DNA of 54,120 bases from a virus: IMG/VR virus record IMGVR_UViG_3300009788_000118, positions 1 through 54,120 of that record; one strand, written 5' to 3'. Both the position numbers and the translations under genes were made by a program. Of this stretch, positions 21,276 through 26,575 are shown one piece after another; the first letter of the stretch is position 1, and each line of letters opens with the position of its first letter. The notes below the pieces were generated by a model that made no database searches, had not been told where the DNA came from, and was given only the letters and a program-made list of their open reading frames with translations.

Positions 21276-21356
21276 TTATCCTTGAGTGCTCATCCAAAAA
21301 GCCATTGCAATAATAATCAAACAAAGAATTGCAAGATCCCACATTCTGTTTTTCAT
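21276..21356 (-). CDS. single-pass membrane peptide, 26 aa
   Basis: The frame begins MKNRMWDLAILCLIIIAMAF and ends WMSTQG; it has GGAGATAAC before it and an ATGA overlap with the preceding cysteine-cluster gene. Short but well placed. Confidence 0.5.
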   Translation of the reverse strand: MKNRMWDLAILCLIIIAMAFWMSTQG

Positions 21357-21706
21357 GTTATCTCCGGATTAATACGATCGTCGATGTCATCTTCATCCTT
21401 GTCACCCCCTCTCTTTTTGACATCCTGTCTCCAGGAGTTAAGATTTGTAATGCATCCCATATCATGAGCTAGTCGGACTCCATAGTCAGCATGTTCTTGA
21501 CATCGATACATCTCTCCGTTCCAGAATAGAGATGGACAGCTTTTATCATCGTTATACAAGTCATCCAAAATCTTGATGCCGTACCTTCTTCTAGCCACCT
21601 CACATGGTCCTGCCATGCAGCAATAGCCACATCCTACACATGATGGAAACTTCATTTCTTTTATTAGCTCCTTAAATGTTGGTTCCAGTTTATTCTTACA
21701 CACCAA
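21353..21706 (-). CDS. YkgJ-type cysteine-cluster protein, 117 aa
   Basis: SCVGCGYCCMAGPCEVARRR has the CxxCxxCC-type cluster of YkgJ-like zinc/iron-chelating proteins, with further Cys in KSCPSLFWNGEMYRCQEHAD. The start is a TTG (or the GTG next to it) after AAGGAGGTGATG, since no ATG fits the frame. Metal binding is likely; role unknown. Confidence 0.75.
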   Translation of the reverse strand: MVCKNKLEPTFKELIKEMKFPSCVGCGYCCMAGPCEVARRRYGIKILDDLYNDDKSCPSLFWNGEMYRCQEHADYGVRLAHDMGCITNLNSWRQDVKKRGGDKDEDDIDDRINPEIT

Positions 21707-21739
21707 TTCATCACCTCCTTCTCTGGCTAGTTACCCAAT

Positions 21740-21786
21740 CCTGCCGATTAAGGAACCTGCCTTTTGGAACCATTTTAATCGGCAGG
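21740..21786 (-). promoter_or_regulatory. long intergenic RNA hairpin
   Basis: CCTGCCGATTAA and TTAATCGGCAGG form a perfect 12-bp stem with a 23-base loop between the 21857 and 21706 genes. No U-tract on the minus strand. Could be a terminator-like or RNase III-processed element. Confidence 0.6.
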
Positions 21787-21856
21787 CTTTGGTATCTAGG
21801 TATTCATATTATCACCTTCTTTCATTAAAGGTGAGTAAGAGAGACATTGTGAATCT

Positions 21857-22228
21857 TTACCATGTCTCCGGTGTTGGATGATCTATGAGGTATTTTTCAA
21901 TTTGATCTTCTTCTCCAAAGATCCCGAGAGTAACTTCCGTGTTGTCATCAGCAATACCAATATACTCCTTCTTTTCAAAATTCATAATTATGTCAGTTTT
22001 GATGATGAGTTCGGTTAACTTTCTGTTGATCAACTTATCTTGTTCCATTTTACCCCTTCCTTCGTTATCATAGAATTTTATGATCTTTCGAGTCAGTTCC
22101 ATGTCCGCGCTGATGCGTTTATCCAGCTCCCAGCATCGGTCGCACATTCTTGTACCAATCATGAGAGTCGGCTCGTTGCACCATTTGCATGGCACGGTTA
22201 GATCTTTGTCTTTTACATATCTAAGCAT
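21857..22228 (-). CDS. zinc-ribbon hypothetical protein, 123 aa
   Basis: CKWCNEPT and MCDRCWELD are two C-x2-C knuckles at the N-terminus, followed by a charged helical body and an EVTLGIFGEEDQIEKYL segment. The GGGAGGGATGA ribosome site before it is part of a 17-bp tandem duplication (22226-22259). Confidence 0.65.
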   Translation of the reverse strand: MLRYVKDKDLTVPCKWCNEPTLMIGTRMCDRCWELDKRISADMELTRKIIKFYDNEGRGKMEQDKLINRKLTELIIKTDIIMNFEKKEYIGIADDNTEVTLGIFGEEDQIEKYLIDHPTPETW

Positions 22229-22249
22229 TTTCTCATCCCTCCCATTTTC

Positions 22250-22456
22250 TCATCCCTCCCATCCTATTTTCTTTGATATCTCTGGATTGAATCCACCGAG
22301 TTTGTTAAATCTCTCCTTGAAGTAATCAGAAAGAGGGAGATCAGATCTGAAGTAGATGTGTCCACTAGGAGCAAACCTCCATAGGCTTGCCATCTCTTCC
22401 TGAGATAGTTTGTCAATATTCTTTTTATGTTGTTCTATCCTTTCATCGGTTATCAT
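22250..22456 (-). CDS. conserved-looking phage hypothetical protein, 68 aa
   Basis: The ATG at 22456 (MITDERIEQHKKNIDKLSQE) is preceded by GAGGTGATGAA. The pattern EEMASLWRFAPSGHIYFRSD, then FKERFNKLGGFNPEISKKIG, is familiar from several phage early regions; function not known to me. Confidence 0.7.
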   Translation of the reverse strand: MITDERIEQHKKNIDKLSQEEMASLWRFAPSGHIYFRSDLPLSDYFKERFNKLGGFNPEISKKIGWEG

Positions 22457-22499
22457 TTTCATCACCTCTTTTTTTTTCATGATATTAGTAAGATGATGG

Positions 22500-22824
22500 A
22501 AATAGATGATCTATCACTTCAGATCAAATTTCTCCATCACCCGTAAATATCAGGAAGTGTAATTGTTATCCGTTGAAAGAGATTGGCTAGCGGGGTGTCA
22601 TCCGTTTGCTGGCATACTTAGCTTAGAATCAAAGCGTCATCCACTTTGTAGTCCTGCTCGGTCGTGGCAGTCCTCTGCCGTTTGATCGGCGATACCAAGT
22701 GCATCGGTCTCAAGGAGGCTCTGCTCACACGTCCTGGTGCGTAGGATGGTCGGAGGGAAGGCATTCTCGCTACTAGCAGGGGACTGAGTATCTCCACACC
22801 CAGCCTTACGTTGGCAATGTTCCC
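22500..22824 (-). ncRNA. GC-rich structured segment without a supported gene
   Basis: This stretch is clearly more GC-rich than the flanking genes. Frames through it (for example 22637-22873) have no ribosome site and odd composition. Hairpins such as GGCAG/CTGCC around AGGA (near 22664-22677) are visible. A 14-bp tandem repeat (ATGTTCCCTCACAC twice) lies at its right edge near 22817-22845. It may encode a structured RNA. Confidence 0.3.
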
Positions 22825-23084
22825 TCACACATGTTCCCTCACACATGTTGACGCTTTGATCTTTGGGTCGCATTCACAGCCCAGAAGATCCCCTCTCAGG
22901 TCTTTCTCTGCTCGATTGTCAAGGTACATGTCACTTACGATCAAAAGACCTCTAAGGCTATGCGGTGCCGTGTATACAGGCTTTGCAGTCCTCAGAGTTA
23001 GATCAAGAAGAGCAGATGATCCAGTCACGTCTCGCCCGGAACTCCGCTCTTTTTGAAGTAACTCTAAAGTATATTTTTGTTTCA
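22825..23084 (-). CDS. possible hypothetical protein, 86 aa
   Basis: A frame MKQKYTLELLQKERSSGRDV, ending ASTCVREHV, starts six bases after the zinc-ribbon gene. It has only a weak AAAGA ribosome site and the second half lies in the GC-rich segment, so it is doubtful. It may instead be transcribed leader. Confidence 0.3.
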
Positions 23085-23090
23085 TGATCT

Positions 23091-23222
23091 TTACTTGATG
23101 CGTATGGCGTCTTTTAGGTTGAAAAATAGGCGGCACTTTTTACAAGTTCTAAAGCCCGCCTGCAGAGACCGTCTCCAATGTTTTCTACCTGCTTTACATT
23201 TTGGGCAACCAAATTTCATCAT
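23091..23222 (-). CDS. small zinc-ribbon protein, 43 aa
   Basis: MMKFGCPKCKAGRKHWRRSL then FRTCKKCRLFFNL has two C-x2-C pairs and a basic body. GAGGTTGGG precedes the start, and a near-consensus leftward promoter lies 34 bp upstream. It is the first gene of the left arm, so possibly an early regulator. Confidence 0.65.
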   Translation of the reverse strand: MMKFGCPKCKAGRKHWRRSLQAGFRTCKKCRLFFNLKDAIRIK

Positions 23223-23255
23223 CCCAACCTCAACCTATCTTCATTTTCAACCTCC

Positions 23256-23284
23256 ATTCTACTACAAAAAAGCCAGGTTGTCAA
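23256..23284 (-). promoter_or_regulatory. main leftward sigma-70 promoter
   Basis: On the minus strand TTGACA (23284-23279) and TAGAAT (23261-23256) are separated by 17 bp. It reads into the zinc-ribbon gene and the whole left arm. An inverted repeat of 15 bp starts 13 bp upstream of the -35 box, suggesting regulator control. Confidence 0.85.
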
Positions 23285-23895
23285 GTCTTTTTTTGGGCCG
23301 TAAGTGCCTGAAATAACTCAAGAAAGTCATATACCTGTAAGTTTCACTGTAAACCGAGAAACTTAGTAATTTCAGACACTTACGCGCCCTAAAACATGCG
23401 ATCCCATGCCTTATCCTGTTCAACGGCTGATGCTAGTCACTTGATTGGTCAAAGGGATGGGCTGAGTGATACATTCAAGCAAAGGGATAGGCTAGGAAGC
23501 CTTCCAGTGAGTGCAGGAACTCTGAATTATCCTCTAGCTTAACGCTGGAGGTATCGTGTATCGTATCTTGATCCATCGTTCCTACTCCGCTGCTCTGAGT
23601 TATCCCGGCGACTCCCCGTAACCCCTTGATTTTTCTCGGTTTACCTTGAGTTATCCCTCACCTAGTTTAACCCAATTTAACAACACAAAAAACCCAACAA
23701 TTCCGGTCTCTTACCAGTTATCCCAATTTCCCAGTTATCCCTCTGGTAGTCACTTTCAAAAGCGGTAAAAATACGAACATGACCCATCTCTCACTTGCTC
23801 CTCCCTCCGATTCGGGTTGGGTGCATTGACTTATGGAAAAATAAATAAAAAAATATACAAGCTACCTTTACTTCTCTTTCCTTACCACCTCCTCC

Positions 23896-23925
23896 GTAAT
23901 TTCACCCCGTTAAAAATACGGAGAT
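23896..23925 (+). repeat. 30-bp dispersed semi-palindromic element, copy 4
   Basis: Reads GTAATTTCACCCCG, then TTAAAAATACGGAGAT. It is near-identical to copy 2 and sits in the middle of the repeat region. Confidence 0.75.
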
Positions 23926-24228
23926 GAGATATAGACATGTTGACCCTTTCCAATTTGTGTAAAACGACCTCCGGACAGATAACTGGGAAATTAGGGAAAC
24001 TTGTAAGTGTTTGAAATTGTTGGAGAAAACGTGTTGTTTAATTGAGTTAAATATAGTGAGGGATAACTGGGGGATAACCTAGTTATTTCAACGACTTAGG
24101 AGGGGCCAGACCTTTACTCTGGGATAACTCTATCTAATTAGATGGATCAAATTAGTGTAACCGACTGAAATAACTAGGTTTTTAGCTCTACCCGTAACCC
24201 TCCGATTTTCTTGGAGAAATTGAGTTCC

Positions 24229-24258
24229 GTATTTTTACCGCGTTAAAGTTATGAAGAT
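24229..24258 (+). repeat. 30-bp dispersed semi-palindromic element, copy 5
   Basis: Reads GTATTTTTACCGCG, then TTAAAGTTATGAAGAT. It closes the repeat region on the right, about 100 bp upstream of the first sigma-54 promoter. Confidence 0.7.
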
Positions 24259-24358
24259 GGGTTGAAAGTCATGAATTTGAATAGATTTGAATAGATTTGG
24301 TTGTGGGTGTTTTATTAAAAGACCTCGAAAGCGAATGAATAAATCTCACGGATTAGTT

Positions 24359-24374
24359 TGGCACAGTTCTTGCA
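24359..24374 (+). promoter_or_regulatory. sigma-54 (RpoN) promoter 1
   Basis: TGGCAC-AGTTC-TTGCA matches the sigma-54 consensus (TGGCAC, 5 bp, TTGC) exactly, with GG and GC 10 bp apart. A transcript would begin near 24385 and run through the two palindrome arrays. No well-supported gene follows directly; a 32-codon frame at 24402 lacks a suitable ribosome site, so the product could be a small RNA or a leader. Confidence 0.7.
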
Positions 24375-24474
24375 AGGGAGGATTCGGCTCGATCACGACA
24401 ATGGATGATCTCACCTATCACCGACAATGGATGATCCGACAATACTCCCGACACTTATGCCGGCTGCAGGCATC

Positions 24475-24559
24475 TTGTGAAAACCTTCACAAAGGCATGT
24501 GAAAATTTTCACGATCGCTTGTGAATCTTTTCACTTGATCCTTGTGAAAGGATTCACAT
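24475..24559. repeat. array A: four palindromes GTGAA-N4-TTCAC at 22-bp spacing
   Basis: Four 14-bp palindromes (GTGAAAACCTTCAC, GTGAAAATTTTCAC, GTGAATCTTTTCAC, GTGAAAGGATTCAC) start at 24477, 24499, 24521 and 24544. The spacing of 22, 22 and 23 bp is about two helical turns, so bound dimers would all lie on one face of the DNA. This is a typical operator or enhancer array for a dimeric regulator. Confidence 0.85.
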
Positions 24560-24561
24560 TG

Positions 24562-24717
24562 TGTCAAAATATTGACAGCCACATTGTGATATCCTACTTT
24601 GTGGTATGTCAAAATATTGACGGAACCAGGACACATCAGGTATTTAAGACCTTTTTTGTCCTAGTTAGATGTGTCAAAAAATTGACGCTCGCTTGCCAGA
24701 TCGTCAAAATATTGGCA
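24562..24717. repeat. array B: four palindromes TGTCAAAATATTGACA
   Basis: Copies start at 24562 (perfect), 24607, 24672 and 24702, with at most two differences each. The pattern is TGT-N10-ACA, the same form as the upstream activator site of NifA-type sigma-54 activators. The array lies 185-340 bp upstream of sigma-54 promoter 2. The activator itself is not encoded in this window. Confidence 0.8.
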
Positions 24718-24723
24718 CTGTGA

Positions 24724-24784
24724 AATAAAGCCACAGTTCGCTATAAGTTGCTGATTTTACAGCATATTTTACTGTGGCTTTATT
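24724..24784. repeat. perfect 14-bp inverted repeat with nested hairpin
   Basis: AATAAAGCCACAGT (24724-24737) and ACTGTGGCTTTATT (24771-24784) are exact inverted copies, with TGCTG/CAGCA (24749-24764) nested inside. It could form an RNA hairpin ending a transcript from promoter 1 or be a protein site. Confidence 0.65.
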
Positions 24785-24900
24785 GCCAGAATCGTGGTCT
24801 TTTTACCACAAATTTCCAGTGCAATTTTCTCGTTGCCATTTTTCTGGGGGCTAACTTGCTGATATCACTCATAAAAATAGTTCAGTTCCTCGCCCCTTTT

Positions 24901-24916
24901 TGGCACAAAAGTTGCA
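24901..24916 (+). promoter_or_regulatory. sigma-54 (RpoN) promoter 2
   Basis: TGGCAC-AAAAG-TTGCA matches the -24/-12 consensus exactly. The start would be an A near 24927, followed 20 bp later by the GGGAGGAAC ribosome site of the zinc-ribbon gene at 24947. The palindrome arrays lie upstream as candidate enhancer sites. Confidence 0.8.
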
Positions 24917-24946
24917 CCTTAAAAGTAGTAAAAAGGGAGGAACCAA

Positions 24947-25111
24947 ATGAAAAAAGCAAGTCGAAAAATAGGAACACCAAAACAGAGGGTAGTTTTTCAG
25001 TGCAATTTCTGTCAACACATTTGGAAAAGGATGATCTCACCTAAAACTTTTGAGGTTGTCTGCCCTAAGTGCAAGGAAATTGACACTGAAATTATTGGGA
25101 TCACAGAGTAA
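24947..25111 (+). CDS. small zinc-ribbon protein, 54 aa
   Basis: MKKASRKIGTPKQRVVFQCN then FCQHIW, and 20 residues later VCPKCKEI, form a zinc ribbon with the CNFC and CPKC knuckles. AAAAGGGAGGAACC precedes the start. It is the first gene of the sigma-54 mini-operon. Possibly a regulator or RNA/DNA-binding protein. Confidence 0.75.
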   Translation: MKKASRKIGTPKQRVVFQCNFCQHIWKRMISPKTFEVVCPKCKEIDTEIIGITE

Positions 25112-25124
25112 GGAGGCTAACGCA

Positions 25125-25229
25125 GTGGAACTCAATTCAACTCAGTTTAACTCATTTTTGTCGGTCCTGGGTAGCTTGAACCCAGTTAGCCTTGGCTTGA
25201 CTGACTATTCCACAAATGAAGGGAGGTGA
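25125..25229 (+). CDS. very small ORF, 34 aa
   Basis: A GTG start (VELNSTQFNSFLSVLGSLNP) follows AAGGAGGCTAAC, and the TGA lies inside the ribosome site of the next gene, so coupling is likely. The DNA holds three AACTCAATT-like repeats also seen in nearby non-coding regions. Could be a leader peptide. Confidence 0.45.
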   Translation: MELNSTQFNSFLSVLGSLNPVSLGLTDYSTNEGR

Positions 25230-25236
25230 ACACACT

Positions 25237-25560
25237 ATGACAAAGTTAAGCGCAAAACTCGTTAAAGAAACTAAAACTCACAGAACTCTGAGTGTTCCTG
25301 CTTATTCAGACGGAGTCCTGGTCGGTTGGGGTCAAGTTGAAGTATTCCAGACCACTCCGGCAGGGTTAGAGGCAGCCCGCAAGGCTTTAACAAAAGGTAA
25401 CGTAGTTGACCTTAATCGGCAGACTATTACCGATGTTAAGAACGCTATAAGGACCGGAAGGTCATTATGGGCAGCTTTAAAGAAGGAGAGCGCAAAGAAC
25501 CCTGAATTAGCTAAAGAGGTCGAAGTCTTGGCTAAAAAGTACGGGTTTAACGTGAAGTAG
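25237..25560 (+). CDS. hypothetical protein, paralogue of the 11921-12247 product
   Basis: The ATG at 25237 (MTKLSAKLVKETKTHRTLSV) has GGGAGGTGA at good spacing; the longer frame has none. Shared blocks with the left-arm paralogue are VPAYS, LNRQTITDVKNAIR and KNPELAKEVEVLAKKYGF. It is the last gene of the sigma-54 mini-operon and is followed by a terminator. Both paralogues are thus single, strongly expressed units under different promoters. Confidence 0.75.
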   Translation: MTKLSAKLVKETKTHRTLSVPAYSDGVLVGWGQVEVFQTTPAGLEAARKALTKGNVVDLNRQTITDVKNAIRTGRSLWAALKKESAKNPELAKEVEVLAKKYGFNVK

Positions 25561-25616
25561 TATACTTACTCCGAAGGGAACACTAACAAGCTAGTGTAAC
25601 CCAACCACTCTTAACC

Positions 25617-25655
25617 TAGGGCGGTCTGACTAATTAGAGGCCGCCCTTTCTTATT
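25617..25655 (+). terminator. rho-independent terminator
   Basis: GGGCGG (25619-25624) pairs with CCGCCC (25641-25646), extended by TCT/AGA with a small bulge, then TTTCTTATTT. It ends the sigma-54 mini-operon before the late promoter. Confidence 0.8.
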
Positions 25656-25926
25656 TAGCACACCTCGAACCGAATTAAACTCAATTTAACTGAATAAAAT
25701 GCATTTTTACACAATTTAAAATTTCTGGGGAGGCATCTCGAACCGAGCATCGATTTTCAACTAGATAGCAAAGACTACAAAGGTGTGTGAGAGGGGATGG
25801 AGGAGAGTGGCAAACGCATGGAGGCGAACGCCTCTAATCCGTATAAAGTCCTTGACAAAGGGCGAGGGGTATGGTATTCTAGGATCAGATGGATATGAAT
25901 AGCGGAGACTATAAAGGTGGGTAGAG
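25656..25926 (+). promoter_or_regulatory. late-arm leader with sigma-70 promoter and direct repeats
   Basis: A near-consensus promoter, TTGACA (25852-25857), 17 bp, TATTCT (25875-25880), drives the terminase operon. Upstream lie a 28-bp direct repeat (ATAGCAAAGACTACAAAGGTG at 25765 with one differing extension, second copy at 25899 beginning ATAGCGGAGACTATAAAGG), CTCGAACCGA twice (25664, 25737), and the palindrome GAGGCGAACGCCTC (25821-25834). Its position right before the small terminase fits a packaging (pac/cos) or operator site. No gene is seen in it. Confidence 0.7.
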
Positions 25927-26112
25927 ATGAGCGACAACTTGAGAGATTTGGTTAAAAACTTGCAGAGGGAAGAAGATGTTAAAAAGGCTGAAGCCGAGGC
26001 ATATGGACATAATTCGGAGACTGTTGGTGTCCGAGACTCCAGGGGAAATCTGCCTAGAGTTAGGCATGTCCGAGTCCTATTTAAGCGTGCTGCAGATCGA
26101 TCCGCTTTTTAA
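25927..26112 (+). CDS. short ORF overlapping the small terminase start
   Basis: A frame MSDNLRDLVKNLQREEDVKK has a fair GGTGGGTAGAG ribosome site. Its helical N-terminus would fit ahead of the terminase helix-turn-helix, but the two are in different frames (+1). It is either a leader, the true N-terminus joined by a frame change, or a sequencing artefact. Confidence 0.3.
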   Translation: MSDNLRDLVKNLQREEDVKKAEAEAYGHNSETVGVRDSRGNLPRVRHVRVLFKRAADRSAF

Positions 26113-26575
26113 AGAGAAGTTGGGGGAAATGCAGTTTGAGCTTGATGAGCGGTTTCTAGAAGATCGTGCTAATGCGATGCAAATTCTAGAAGCGGGAGCA
26201 GTGAAATCCGCGAGGGTGGTGGTTCAAGCTGCAACCGAGGGAAGGGTTGGAAATGTTGATCCTGAAACGGGAGGTATCGATTACGAAACTGTTTCTGTAG
26301 CGAATCAGATTAAGTCGGCATGGGATGTACTCGATCACACCGGCAATAAGGCTCCAGAAAAGAGGTTAGTCGGGCATTTTGACGCCGCTGAGCTTGTGAA
26401 GGAGGCGTATGTTAGAAAGTATCCTAAAGAGGACAATGGAGGAAATGGTGATAAGCCTTCTTCAGGGAAGCCTCCAGAGACTTCACATGCATCCTCCGCT
26501 TTCGATAACTTGAATGAATCTTCCCCAAAGCCCGTGGATGAGGAAGTAAAATTTTTGGTGGAACAAAATCCATGA
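25976..26575 (+). CDS. terS-like: terminase small subunit
   Basis: Residues 8-50 (PRHMDIIRRLLVSETPGEIC, then LGMSESYLSVLQIDPLFKE) form the helix-turn-helix typical of small terminase DNA-recognition domains that bind the packaging site. A central helical region is for oligomerisation, and the Gly/Ser/Pro-rich C-terminus is flexible. It overlaps the large terminase by ATGA. The start has GAGGGAAGA close upstream. Confidence 0.8.
   Translation: MLKRLKPRHMDIIRRLLVSETPGEICLELGMSESYLSVLQIDPLFKEKLGEMQFELDERFLEDRANAMQILEAGAVKSARVVVQAATEGRVGNVDPETGGIDYETVSVANQIKSAWDVLDHTGNKAPEKRLVGHFDAAELVKEAYVRKYPKEDNGGNGDKPSSGKPPETSHASSAFDNLNESSPKPVDEEVKFLVEQNP

Larger units (their letters stand above)
23285..24260. 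repeat. complex repeat region between the divergent arms (possible origin or control region)
   Basis: About 1 kb without a gene. It contains: GTAAGTGCCTGAAAT (23300) with an inverted partner at 23369-23383 and a third copy at 24004; a 56-bp imperfect inverted repeat, 23649-23704 against 24014-24069; AGTTATCCC at 23598, 23649, 23716, 23733 and inverted at 24121, with near copies at 23977, 24060 and 24071; a direct repeat starting CCCGTAACCC at 23615 and 24191; and CTGAAATAACT at 23308 and 24165. Such mixed iteron-like repeats typify replication origins or partition/regulatory sites. Function is inference. Confidence 0.7.

Noticed and set aside
22637-22873. Minus-strand ORF of 78 codons
   Set aside because: No ribosome site, unusual composition and location in a GC-rich, probably structured segment.
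24499-24723. Plus-strand ORF of 74 codons across the palindrome arrays
   Set aside because: Reads through both operator arrays, no ribosome site, and its sequence merely reflects the repeats.
24748-25044. Plus-strand ORF of 98 codons over sigma-54 promoter 2
   Set aside because: It would span the promoter and overlap the well-supported zinc-ribbon gene in another frame.
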